Assembly (NCBI GenBank): GCA_003647765.1
Contig: QMNM01000079.1
Coordinates: 1 to 6,863, forward strand
Length of the DNA stretch: 6,863 bases
Origin: Candidatus Cloacimonadota bacterium
GTDB lineage: Bacteria > Cloacimonadota > Cloacimonadia > JGIOTU-2 > B8-G9
Direction: 5' to 3'
The position numbers were made by a program, and so were the translations under genes. The stretch's first letter is position 1; each line of letters begins with the position of its first letter. Shown in pieces: positions 1-5,613 of the stretch. The notes beneath the pieces are model-generated. The model saw nothing but the letters and a program-made list of their open reading frames with translations, was not told where the DNA came from and searched no databases.

Positions 1-114
1 ATCATTGGCAAAACCAGTCGGCTTTGGATAAGTAATTTTTGCCAGTAATGATACTGAAATCATTAGCAATAATAAAATTGCTATGGATACTTTTGTTATT
101 TTTTGTGTTTTCAT
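1..114 (-). CDS. Secreted or membrane protein, N-terminal 38 codons only; probable TPM-domain protein
   Basis: An ATG at 112-114 opens a frame that runs off the window at base 1 with no stop. The first residues are basic (MKTQKITK). A hydrophobic core of about 16 residues follows (VSIAILLLLMISVSLL), then a possible signal-peptidase site near LLA-K, so the product should be exported. After the signal comes YPKPTGFAND. From memory this resembles the start of mature TPM-domain (YgcG/Psb32-like) proteins, where a 'P-x-P-x-G-x-x-x-D' stretch precedes the first helix of the domain. The family link rests on about ten residues and is tentative; the signal peptide is clear. The upstream site is weak (TAGG, then six T before the ATG). 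The gene starts 15 bp after the nuclease stop codon in the same direction, so it could be co-transcribed with the cassette. Confidence 0.6.
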   Translation of the reverse strand, partial: MKTQKITKVSIAILLLLMISVSLLAKITYPKPTGFAND

Positions 115-129
115 AAAAAACCTATTTTG

Positions 130-1386
130 TTATGGTTCTGTTGCGCAAAGAAATTGTAGAATATCAGCAAGGTAAGATTCTTTTGTTTTATTTGACGGTA
201 AAAGCTCTGAAATAAAACTATCATTATAATTATCCAGAACATATTTAACCGTTTCTTTTAATATTGATTCTTCACATTCAGATGTCATCAAATTATAATA
301 TTTAGTGCGAAATATACTATCTCTTTCAAGTAATTTTAAAGTAATTGTTGTGTAGTTTTTTTGAAATTTGAGAAGATTCGTTCTTTCTTCTATTGATAGA
401 AGCAATGAAAACCATATATCATCATATTTCAAAAGCAATAATTCTGAAACAGGTAATTCTCTTCTAAATAATGTAGAGGTAATATCATCACCGTATAATG
501 CGGATATTTTTACTTGAAGTTCTGAATAGAAAGGTTTAAAAATAACTGATAATTTATAATTATTCTGGTCAAGTATTTGTAAATTATCGCTTGAAGAAAT
601 TATATTAGTTAAATATTTAAAACCTTGTTTACTTGATGAATAAAATCCATTGATTTTATCAGTCTCAATAGATGCAGGATTATCTGTAATATCAAATAAA
701 ACCCCTAAATATATTTCTAAGTTCTTAAAACCAAAATATTCTAACAATTCCACAAAAGAAAATTCTTCTGTATTTTTTCTGAAAATCTTTTTGTTTGATT
801 CTAAATAGTCCACATAAATACCAAATTTTTCTGATGTCCAGATTTCTCTTCTTGCAGCTGTTCCTCCAGAATCAACTCTATTTTTTAATTCGCATAAAAT
901 TAATGTATTCTCTGATTGTAAAATATTCCCAATATCAGTATTGACATTTCTATCACCGAGCCAATCCCATTCTGAAGTTTTCAGTATTCTTTTTTCTTCA
1001 GTAGTAAGTTTTTGTTGTGTAAATATGCCTTTTTTCTTATGTATATCAGGATGTTCAAACCAAAAAGGTAGCTTATTAAGTTCAATATCCAATGAGCATA
1101 ATTCATAAGAAGATGCTATTTTCTTTTCAATATACTTTCCTTTTCCACCTTGACTATGATTATAGTAAGAAGTAATTCCTAATAGAGATTCATAATATTC
1201 TTTTACTTCTTCAGGGGCACTTAATAAGCCATCATACACTTTTGCGATAGGATCAAAATCTTTTGCTTTAATGTTCACGACTAAATTTCTCAGATTTATA
1301 AGAATATTTTTATAAGGTTTGTATAGCAAAATATTCCCTAAGTCTAAATTTTCTTCCAATTTTGTACAAAGTAAATTTCTTCTCAT
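130..1386 (-). CDS. Putative type II restriction endonuclease, PD-(D/E)XK-like
   Basis: A 418-residue protein encoded directly after a DNA methyltransferase, read as the nuclease of a restriction-modification pair. I do not recognise a named family. A PD-(D/E)XK-type core is visible: E87 in a basic segment (GKYIEKKIA, 83-91) could be the helix glutamate. The stretch WDWLGDRNVNTDIGNIL (140-155) supplies acidic D151. After a short strand, CELKNRV (165-171) gives the E166-x-K168 pair. SGGTAARREIW follows at 173-183 and looks like a conserved DNA-contact or structural motif. The rest (190-418) is mixed alpha/beta, rich in K, N, I and L, with no membrane segment or zinc cluster, and may hold the target-recognition part. 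The ATG at 1386 is supported by a TAGGAA site 6 nt upstream that overlaps the methyltransferase stop. The stop at 130 leaves only 15 bp to the next gene. By eye the gene is more AT-rich than the ribosomal genes, which fits horizontal acquisition. The cut site and cofactor cannot be read; an unrelated cassette protein remains possible. Confidence 0.72.
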   Translation of the reverse strand: MRRNLLCTKLEENLDLGNILLYKPYKNILINLRNLVVNIKAKDFDPIAKVYDGLLSAPEEVKEYYESLLGITSYYNHSQGGKGKYIEKKIASSYELCSLDIELNKLPFWFEHPDIHKKKGIFTQQKLTTEEKRILKTSEWDWLGDRNVNTDIGNILQSENTLILCELKNRVDSGGTAARREIWTSEKFGIYVDYLESNKKIFRKNTEEFSFVELLEYFGFKNLEIYLGVLFDITDNPASIETDKINGFYSSSKQGFKYLTNIISSSDNLQILDQNNYKLSVIFKPFYSELQVKISALYGDDITSTLFRRELPVSELLLLKYDDIWFSLLLSIEERTNLLKFQKNYTTITLKLLERDSIFRTKYYNLMTSECEESILKETVKYVLDNYNDSFISELLPSNKTKESYLADILQFLCATEP

Positions 1387-1392
1387 ATCTAT

Positions 1393-1398
1393 TTCCTA
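1393..1398 (-). promoter_or_regulatory. Ribosome binding site of the nuclease gene, overlapping the methyltransferase stop
   Basis: Read on the minus strand the bases are TAGGAA, 6 nt before the nuclease ATG. The first three bases are the TAG stop of the methyltransferase. A ribosome ending on the methyltransferase therefore sits on the initiation site of the nuclease, an arrangement that couples nuclease output to methyltransferase translation. Confidence 0.7.
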
Positions 1399-2703
1399 TT
1401 TATAATATAACAAAATACTTTCACCTCTAATTGCTCTGTTTCTGGTTCCAAGTAATGGGTTAAATACGCTTCTTATATGTTTTAATCCATACTTTAAGCA
1501 ATAATCATTGGTTTTATGAGTAGTGGGTAATTTCCTACCATTAAGAGTGCTATCGCCTATTACAATTGCTATTTTCCCACCAGGTTTTAAAACTCTCGCC
1601 ATTTCTTGAATGGACTTTTCTAAATCATCAAAATAAGTAATTACTCTCTTTTCTAATAATTTTCTTGCTGGAATATTCGGTTTTATCTTCATACCCAAAT
1701 ATTCTTTTTTGACATCCTCCATTTTATAGTTAAAAAATTTTATTTCATTTAGATAGTCATAAGCGATTTTATCTTTTCCTACATAATCAAGTGAAAAATA
1801 ATAAGGTGGACTCGTAATAATTGCATCAATTGTTTCATCATCTATTCCAGCAGATTTCAAATCCAAAACATTGCCTTCCTTAATTATTGCTTTTTTGTAG
1901 TTAATATTCCATTCTTTTAAATACTTTTTTGTTTTGTTATAACAATCCTTAATGTAATTAAACTTCTCAATAAATAAACCTTTCATACCTTTTTTATTAT
2001 ACCTTGTGGTTCTTATAAATGCATCTTTTGTATCAAAATACAGCATCAAGAAAAGTTTATACATTATATCATTTTTATGAGTTCTTTTCTTATTTTCAAT
2101 ATAATCAAAGATTTTAACCAAATCGTTGGTATTTAGTTCGTATTCTTTTTCATCAACAAACAGCAATTCATTTTTCAGTTCGGAAATTATATTGCCAATG
2201 GGATTGATGTCTATTCCAATGCTGTCTATACCCATTAAACCCGCTTCGTGAGTTGTAGTTCCACAACCATTATATGGGTCAAGAATTAAATCACCTTCTT
2301 GTAAGTCGTAAGCATTTATTATTGTTCTTACAATTCTTGGATAAAATTTTCCTTTATATGGATATAAATTATGAAAAGCATAAGCATTTGTATCACCGAA
2401 TAAATCAATGAGATAAGAATACAATGTTGGTTTGCTATCAACCAAATCCAAATGTGCAATCCTTTTTATAATATATTCATAATCATCATTGAAATAGACT
2501 TTATGATTTAGTGCATCTATTTTGTAATCTTTTGTCAAGCCAGAAAGTTCTAAATCTAAAAATTGTATATCTGCTAAAGTTTGCATCCAGAAACCAAAAA
2601 CATTGCCTTCTTTTGGTAGATAGTTATCTGCTTCTTTGGAATATTCGTTTAAAATTTCTTCAAAAGATGGATATTCAATGTGTTGATTAAATAAATTTTG
2701 CAT
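1396..2703 (-). CDS. Site-specific DNA methyltransferase (N4-cytosine or N6-adenine), modification subunit
   Basis: A 435-residue class I, S-adenosylmethionine-dependent DNA amino-methyltransferase. Motif X is at about 112-125 (NLYPYKGKFYPRIV). Motif I, which binds the cofactor, is DPYNGCGTT (142-150). Motif II is GIDINP (163-168, acidic D165). Catalytic motif IV is TSPPY (298-302). A C-terminal strand region reads VLKPGGKIAIVIGDS (371-385). The order X-I-II, about 130 residues of spacer, then IV resembles the alpha arrangement, so the spacer (about 180-290, lysine-rich) is the likely target-recognition region. S-P-P-Y in motif IV is commoner in N4-cytosine enzymes, while D/N-P-P-Y is typical of N6-adenine, so I lean to N4-cytosine without certainty. 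The ATG at 2703 has no Shine-Dalgarno; a promoter candidate ends just upstream. The gene is first in a two-gene unit with the nuclease 9 bp downstream. The sequence looks intact and at full length for the family. Confidence 0.9.
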   Translation of the reverse strand: MQNLFNQHIEYPSFEEILNEYSKEADNYLPKEGNVFGFWMQTLADIQFLDLELSGLTKDYKIDALNHKVYFNDDYEYIIKRIAHLDLVDSKPTLYSYLIDLFGDTNAYAFHNLYPYKGKFYPRIVRTIINAYDLQEGDLILDPYNGCGTTTHEAGLMGIDSIGIDINPIGNIISELKNELLFVDEKEYELNTNDLVKIFDYIENKKRTHKNDIMYKLFLMLYFDTKDAFIRTTRYNKKGMKGLFIEKFNYIKDCYNKTKKYLKEWNINYKKAIIKEGNVLDLKSAGIDDETIDAIITSPPYYFSLDYVGKDKIAYDYLNEIKFFNYKMEDVKKEYLGMKIKPNIPARKLLEKRVITYFDDLEKSIQEMARVLKPGGKIAIVIGDSTLNGRKLPTTHKTNDYCLKYGLKHIRSVFNPLLGTRNRAIRGESILLYYK

Positions 2704-2720
2704 ACTTATGGGTAATAGTT

Positions 2721-2749
2721 AGGATAAATCAGAGTTCGGAATGTATGAA
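2721..2749 (-). promoter_or_regulatory. Candidate promoter of the restriction-modification unit
   Basis: On the minus strand TTCATA (2749-2744), a 17-nt spacer and TATCCT (2726-2721) match the sigma-70 consensus at four of six positions each. The -10 ends 17 nt before the methyltransferase ATG, so the 5' untranslated leader would be only about 10 nt. This agrees with the lack of a Shine-Dalgarno there. The call comes from reading by eye; in AT-rich DNA such matches arise by chance. Confidence 0.35.
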
Positions 2750-2753
2750 ACTT

Positions 2754-2805
2754 CAATCTTTACAATCTTTACAATCTTTCAATCTTTACAATCTTTTAAT
2801 CTTTA
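2754..2805 (-). repeat. Tandem 8-9 bp repeat array, six units
   Basis: Units on the plus strand begin at 2754, 2763, 2772, 2780, 2789 and 2798. They read CAATCTTTA twice, CAATCTTT, CAATCTTTA, CAATCTTTT and a last AATCTTTA. On the minus strand the unit is TAAAGATTG. The array ends 5 bp upstream of the candidate -35 of the methyltransferase promoter and lies outside any gene. Unit length varies between 8 and 9 bp, consistent with slippage and point change. Confidence 0.9.
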
Positions 2806-2878
2806 AAAATAGGCAAAATATTTAGATGGAAATTTTGCGAATTTGTGCATTCTTTATGTTATAGATAGGAAATGTGAG

Positions 2879-2910
2879 TATTCTCTGTGACTCTGCGTGT
2901 CTGTGGCAAT
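2879..2910. repeat. CTCTGTG-type intergenic repeat fragment
   Basis: The stretch contains TATTCTCTGTG (2879-2889), then CTCTGCGTGTCTGTGGCAA (2891-2909), a degenerate series of CTCTGTG-like units. The 11-mer TATTCTCTGTG occurs again inverted at 5778-5788, between the porin stop and its terminator. From memory, similar CTCTGTG/CACAGAG strings are scattered between genes in many environmental bacterial genomes. Two copies in this window support a dispersed element only weakly. Confidence 0.4.
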
Positions 2911-2949
2911 GTGTAATATACAGTTCTATATACTTTAATTTAATGTCAG

Positions 2950-3546
2950 CTATTCTTCACCGAGCTCGTATCTTGCAAAGCGAGCAACAGAGATATTTTC
3001 ACCGTATTTTACAATGTATTCTTTTATTAGTTGATCAATTGTTTTGGTTTCATCTTTAATGAACGGTTGAGATAACAGACAATTTTCACTAAGAAATTTA
3101 TTTATTTTTCCTTGAACAATCTTTTCTATGATTTGTTCAGGCTTGCCTGAGTCCTTAGCCTGGGCTATATAAATTTCTTTTTCCTCTTCTAATATTTTAG
3201 GATCTACATAATCTTTACTAATAGCAATTGGTTTTTGTGCGGCTATTTGCATAGCAACATTTTTAGCTAATTCAGCAAAGCCCTGATTTTTAGCTACGAA
3301 ATCCGTTTCACAATTTAATTCTAATAGTACTCCGACTTTTGCTCCGGGATGGATATATGAATAAATAATGCCTTGTTTTGTTGTTCTACCTGCTTTACTT
3401 TGTGCTTTTTTCATACCTTTTTTACGAAGAATCTTTATAGCTTCATTAACAATTCCATTAGCTTCTTGTAAAGCTTTTTTACATTCCATCATTCCAGCAT
3501 TTGTCTTATCACGCAATTCCTTTACCATTTTTGCTGTAATATTCAT
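2950..3546 (-). CDS. tsf: Translation elongation factor Ts
   Basis: EF-Ts releases GDP from EF-Tu so that EF-Tu can bind GTP and aminoacyl-tRNA again in the cytoplasm. The N-terminal UBA-like domain (about 1-55) carries the signature LRDKTNAGMMECKKAL (11-26). The core holds ELNCETDFVAKN (76-87), with T81-D82-F83, the part that inserts into EF-Tu. The C-terminus has ENISVARFARYELGE (183-197), typical of the family. At 198 residues this is the short form, comparable to Thermus and well below the roughly 280 of E. coli, which has a longer second core subdomain and coiled coil. The ATG overlaps the rpsB stop as ATGA, and an AGGGGAA site lies about 7 nt upstream inside rpsB, so the two genes are translationally coupled. 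No strong terminator hairpin is visible after the TAG stop, so read-through into the restriction-modification unit is possible. Confidence 0.98.
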   Translation of the reverse strand: MNITAKMVKELRDKTNAGMMECKKALQEANGIVNEAIKILRKKGMKKAQSKAGRTTKQGIIYSYIHPGAKVGVLLELNCETDFVAKNQGFAELAKNVAMQIAAQKPIAISKDYVDPKILEEEKEIYIAQAKDSGKPEQIIEKIVQGKINKFLSENCLLSQPFIKDETKTIDQLIKEYIVKYGENISVARFARYELGEE

Positions 3547-4445
3547 CTGTCTTTCCCCTTTTCTTGAACTCTTGTCTTAACAATCTTAGAAGGTTGTTCT
3601 ACCTTCTTTTCTTGTTCAAATGTCTCTTCATTTATATCTGATTTTTCCAGTTCCATTTCTTTTGATAGCTCTTCTGCTTTCTCTTTTTCTTCCTGTTCTC
3701 TCTTTAGTTTAGCAAGTAATGGCTCAGATTGCTGTAGCTCTGTAATGTCCTTTCCTTCTAATCGTGCTTGTTTGCCTTCAATAATAGCTTGTGCCATTAT
3801 ATCAGCTAGTAAATTTTGAGCTTTTATAGCATCGTCATTCGCTGGTATAGGATAATCAATTACATCTGGATTACTATTTGTATCTACCAATGCAACAATA
3901 GGAATACCAAGTAAATTAGCTTCGTGTACAGCAATTTCTTCAGAAACTGTATCAGCAATATACAAAGCACCAGGCAATCTATCCATTTCCCTTACTCCAC
4001 CAAGAGCATTGTTTATTTTGTTATACTCTCGCTCTTTTTTTAATCGTTCCAATTTAGTAAATTTCTCAATAGTGCCATCTTCTAACATTTTTTCATATTC
4101 TTCTAATTTAACTATACTTTTTCGTATTGTTTTCATATTTGTTAACATACCGCCATACCAGCGATGAGTTATATAAAATACGTCAGCTTTTTTAGCAGCT
4201 CTTTCTATTCCCTCTGACGCTTGTTTTTTTGTCCCAACAAACAGTATATATTCGCCTTTTGCAGCTACTTCTCTAAGAAATAGAAATGCTTGATTAACTG
4301 CTTCAATCGTCTGTCTTAAATCAATGATGTGAATCCCTGCCCTTTTAATGAAAACATATTTTTTCATTTTGGGATTCCACCGACGCGTCTGATGTCCAAA
4401 ATGAACGCCAGCTTCCAACAATTCCCTCATTGTTACTACACTCAT
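3543..4445 (-). CDS. rpsB: 30S ribosomal protein S2, with an extended charged C-terminus
   Basis: S2 binds late to the head-body junction of the small subunit and is needed for S1 to join and for initiation. The first signature is at 6-30 (MRELLEAGVHFGHQTRRWNPK and on). HRWYGGMLTNMKTIRKSI follows at 94-111. The second signature spans 181-208 (IPIVALVDTNSNPDVIDYPI, then PANDDAIK). The globular domain ends near residue 225. Beyond that lies a tail of about 75 residues, rich in E and K (for instance EQEEKEKAEELSKEMELEK, 250-268), probably helical or disordered and ending in a basic patch. Total length of 300 compares with about 240-260 in most bacteria. The ATG at 4445 is fixed by a strong TAAGGAGG site 9 nt upstream. 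The stop codon overlaps the tsf start by 4 nt. A 201-bp leader separates the gene from rpsI, so it may have its own promoter or control. Confidence 0.98.
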   Translation of the reverse strand: MSVVTMRELLEAGVHFGHQTRRWNPKMKKYVFIKRAGIHIIDLRQTIEAVNQAFLFLREVAAKGEYILFVGTKKQASEGIERAAKKADVFYITHRWYGGMLTNMKTIRKSIVKLEEYEKMLEDGTIEKFTKLERLKKEREYNKINNALGGVREMDRLPGALYIADTVSEEIAVHEANLLGIPIVALVDTNSNPDVIDYPIPANDDAIKAQNLLADIMAQAIIEGKQARLEGKDITELQQSEPLLAKLKREQEEKEKAEELSKEMELEKSDINEETFEQEKKVEQPSKIVKTRVQEKGKDR

Positions 4446-4454
4446 TTATCAATT

Positions 4455-4462
4455 CCTCCTTA
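4455..4462 (-). promoter_or_regulatory. rpsB: Strong Shine-Dalgarno of rpsB
   Basis: The minus strand reads TAAGGAGG, eight bases complementary to the anti-Shine-Dalgarno, 9 nt before the rpsB ATG. It is the best site in the window and decides the start. Its first bases are part of an imperfect palindrome, TTAAC-C-GTTAA (4460-4470), which could partly hide the site when folded. Confidence 0.9.
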
Positions 4463-4465
4463 ACG

Positions 4466-4560
4466 GTTAATTTGCCAATTTCTTCGCCCTGCCATAAATC
4501 ATAGATGACACCGTCTGACAGATCCGAAATTGTCATAATAATATCTTTGCCTATACCACT
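4466..4560 (-). promoter_or_regulatory. Possible structured leader of rpsB-tsf
   Basis: This part of the 201-bp rpsI-rpsB gap is visibly less AT-rich than the rest of the intergenic DNA. On the minus strand, ATGACA (4536-4531) can pair with TGTCAT (4510-4505). CAATTTC (4532-4526) can pair with GAAATTG (4482-4476). The two helices share bases 4531-4532 and so compete. Autogenous control of rpsB by S2 through the mRNA leader is known in E. coli, so an S2-responsive leader is a fair guess, but I recognise no known motif. A frame beginning at 4536 (MTISDLSDGVIYDLWQGEE) stays open into rpsB; it has no good ribosome binding site and no family I know. Confidence 0.35.
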
Positions 4561-4587
4561 CATAACACAGAATAGACAAAGATTCAA
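4559..4587 (-). promoter_or_regulatory. Weak promoter candidate for rpsB-tsf
   Basis: TTGAAT (4587-4582), a 17-nt spacer and TATGAG (4564-4559) each match four of six consensus bases, but the -10 lacks its final T. An overlapping alternative is TTGTCT (4579-4574), an 18-nt spacer and TATAGG (4555-4550). Either would give the rpsB-tsf pair a start separate from rplM-rpsI. Support is by eye only. Confidence 0.25.
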
Positions 4588-4590
4588 TAA

Positions 4591-4625
4591 ATGCATATAA
4601 AATGCATATAAACTAATGCATAAAA
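4591..4625. repeat. Three ATGCAT repeats upstream of rpsB
   Basis: The palindrome ATGCAT occurs at 4591-4596, 4602-4607 and 4616-4621. The first two sit in identical ATGCATATAA units 11 bp apart, about one helical turn; the third is ATGCATAAAA, 14 bp further. They lie just upstream of the weak rpsB promoter candidate, a position suited to a DNA-binding site or an A/T-rich UP element. No function is shown. Confidence 0.6.
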
Positions 4626-4646
4626 TTCTTATAATCGCTTGAATTT

Positions 4647-5033
4647 TTATCTCTTTGAATGTTGATAAGCTTTTCTTGCCTTTTTTAATCCGTATTTTTT
4701 CCGCTCCTTAATTCTGGCATCTCTTGTCAATAATCCTGCTTTTTTTAAGATGGATCTTAATGTTTCATCGTACTGTATAAGAGATCTACTAATGCCAAGA
4801 TTGATAGCTCCTGCTTGTCCACTAAGACCACCACCCTTAACATTGACTCGTAAGTCAAACTTATTGGATAATTCTGTTATAACAAAAGGCTGTTCAACAA
4901 CCATTTCTAATATTTCCCTGCACAGATAATCGCCCATTTTTCTGCCATTTATTATGCGCTTACCTGTTCCAGGAGTAAGACGGACTCTTGCCACAGCCCT
5001 CTTTCTTTTGCCAACTGCATCAAAATATTGCAT
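4647..5033 (-). CDS. rpsI: 30S ribosomal protein S9
   Basis: S9 binds the head of the small subunit, and its C-terminal tail reaches the anticodon stem of P-site tRNA. The protein opens with [18 protein letters not shown] (5-22), typical of the family. The signature [19 protein letters not shown] spans 67-85, followed by [15 protein letters not shown] (101-115). It ends in the basic tail [13 protein letters not shown] (116-128); the final S-K-R is the universal tRNA-contact end, so the gene is complete. Length of 128 is normal. The ATG at 5033 follows an AGGAG site about 6 nt upstream. It lies 103 bp after rplM, a wider gap than the few tens of bases usual for this pair. That gap is AT-rich and I see no convincing promoter or hairpin in it. 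The pair is normally one transcript. Confidence 0.98.
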   Translation of the reverse strand: MQYFDAVGKRKRAVARVRLTPGTGKRIINGRKMGDYLCREILEMVVEQPFVITELSNKFDLRVNVKGGGLSGQAGAINLGISRSLIQYDETLRSILKKAGLLTRDARIKERKKYGLKKARKAYQHSKR

Positions 5034-5136
5034 ATTTCTCTCCTATCAAATAAATTAACACAAAAACACTGATAAATTTGTAATGCAAATAAAAACAATA
5101 TTCATACTATAATTTTCTATATTTTTTTTAATGTAT

Positions 5137-5565
5137 TTATAAAATGATTGGAATGGGTTTCTGTGCCTGATTGTTATGTTGATTACCAACATATACTTTT
5201 AACCGTTTCATCATATTACTGCGTAATTTGTTTTTAGGCAACATCCCTTTAACAGCATAAGAGATTATATCTGTTGGTTTTTTTTCCATCATCTTATTAT
5301 AAGGAATGGATTTTAGTCCACCCTGATAGCCTGAATATCTATGGTAAATTTTATCACTACTTTTATTTCCAGTTACCTTTATTTTATCTGCATTGATAAT
5401 GACAACATAATCACCCATATCTAAATTAGGAGTATATGTTGGCTTATTTTTTCCCATCAGTATCATTGCAATTTTAGATGCGACTCTTCCTAATACTTGG
5501 TCAGATACATCAATTAAATACCATTTCTTTTCTATCTCATTTTTTCTTGGGATATAAGTTTTCAT
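5137..5565 (-). CDS. rplM: 50S ribosomal protein L13
   Basis: L13 is an early-assembly protein of the large subunit that binds 23S rRNA. The start MKTYIPRKNEIEKKWYLIDV (1-20) matches the conserved N-terminus. LGRVASKIAMILMGKNKPTY follows at 25-44, then GDYVVIINADKIKVTGNK (51-68) and YSGYQGGLKSI (77-87). The family signature VKGMLPKNKL is at 105-114, then LKVYVGNQH (122-130). At 142 residues it has the usual length. The ATG at 5565 has a GGAAGGTG site about 9 nt upstream. The gene heads the rplM-rpsI pair. Its 172-bp leader after the porin terminator holds a promoter candidate and a palindrome that may regulate it. Confidence 0.98.
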   Translation of the reverse strand: MKTYIPRKNEIEKKWYLIDVSDQVLGRVASKIAMILMGKNKPTYTPNLDMGDYVVIINADKIKVTGNKSSDKIYHRYSGYQGGLKSIPYNKMMEKKPTDIISYAVKGMLPKNKLRSNMMKRLKVYVGNQHNNQAQKPIPIIL

Positions 5566-5601
5566 AGATTTTTACACCTTCCTTAACAAAATTTGAAGTG
5601 C

Positions 5602-5613
5602 CAAACTAGTTTG
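5602..5613. repeat. Perfect 12-bp palindrome in the rplM leader
   Basis: CAAACTAGTTTG reads the same on both strands. It overlaps the -10 of the promoter candidate at 5603-5632 and lies 36 bp upstream of the rplM start. It may be an operator for a dimeric regulator; as RNA it would make only a short hairpin. A chance palindrome is possible. Confidence 0.5.

Noticed and set aside
134-150. GGTTCTGTTGC followed by GCAAAG, resembling terminal inverted repeats of IS6-family insertion sequences
   Set aside because: It encodes the last codons of the nuclease, is interrupted relative to the IS ends, and no matching inverted end or transposase is present in the window.
2754-2805. The tandem repeats as a CRISPR array
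   Set aside because: Units of 8-9 bp are head to tail without unique spacers, and no cas gene is present.
2813-2838. Inverted repeat GCAAAAT ... ATTTTGC with a 12-nt loop after tsf, as a terminator
   Set aside because: The stem is short and mostly A-T, with no following T run on the minus strand strong enough for intrinsic termination.
2874-3059. A 61-codon plus-strand open frame
   Set aside because: It runs antisense into tsf and through the CTCTGTG repeat, with cysteine- and leucine-rich content typical of a shadow frame.
3368-3580. A 70-codon plus-strand open frame
   Set aside because: It is wholly antisense to tsf and the end of rpsB, both certain genes.
4345-4596. An 83-codon minus-strand open frame starting in the rpsI-rpsB gap and overlapping rpsB by about 100 bp
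   Set aside because: It lacks a credible ribosome site, matches no family I know and shares 100 bp with the certain rpsB gene in another frame. The non-overlapping part is described as a leader instead.
5034-5136. AT-rich gap between rplM and rpsI as a separate promoter for rpsI
   Set aside because: TTG-containing strings occur, but no -35/-10 pair with proper spacing stands out from the AT-rich background.
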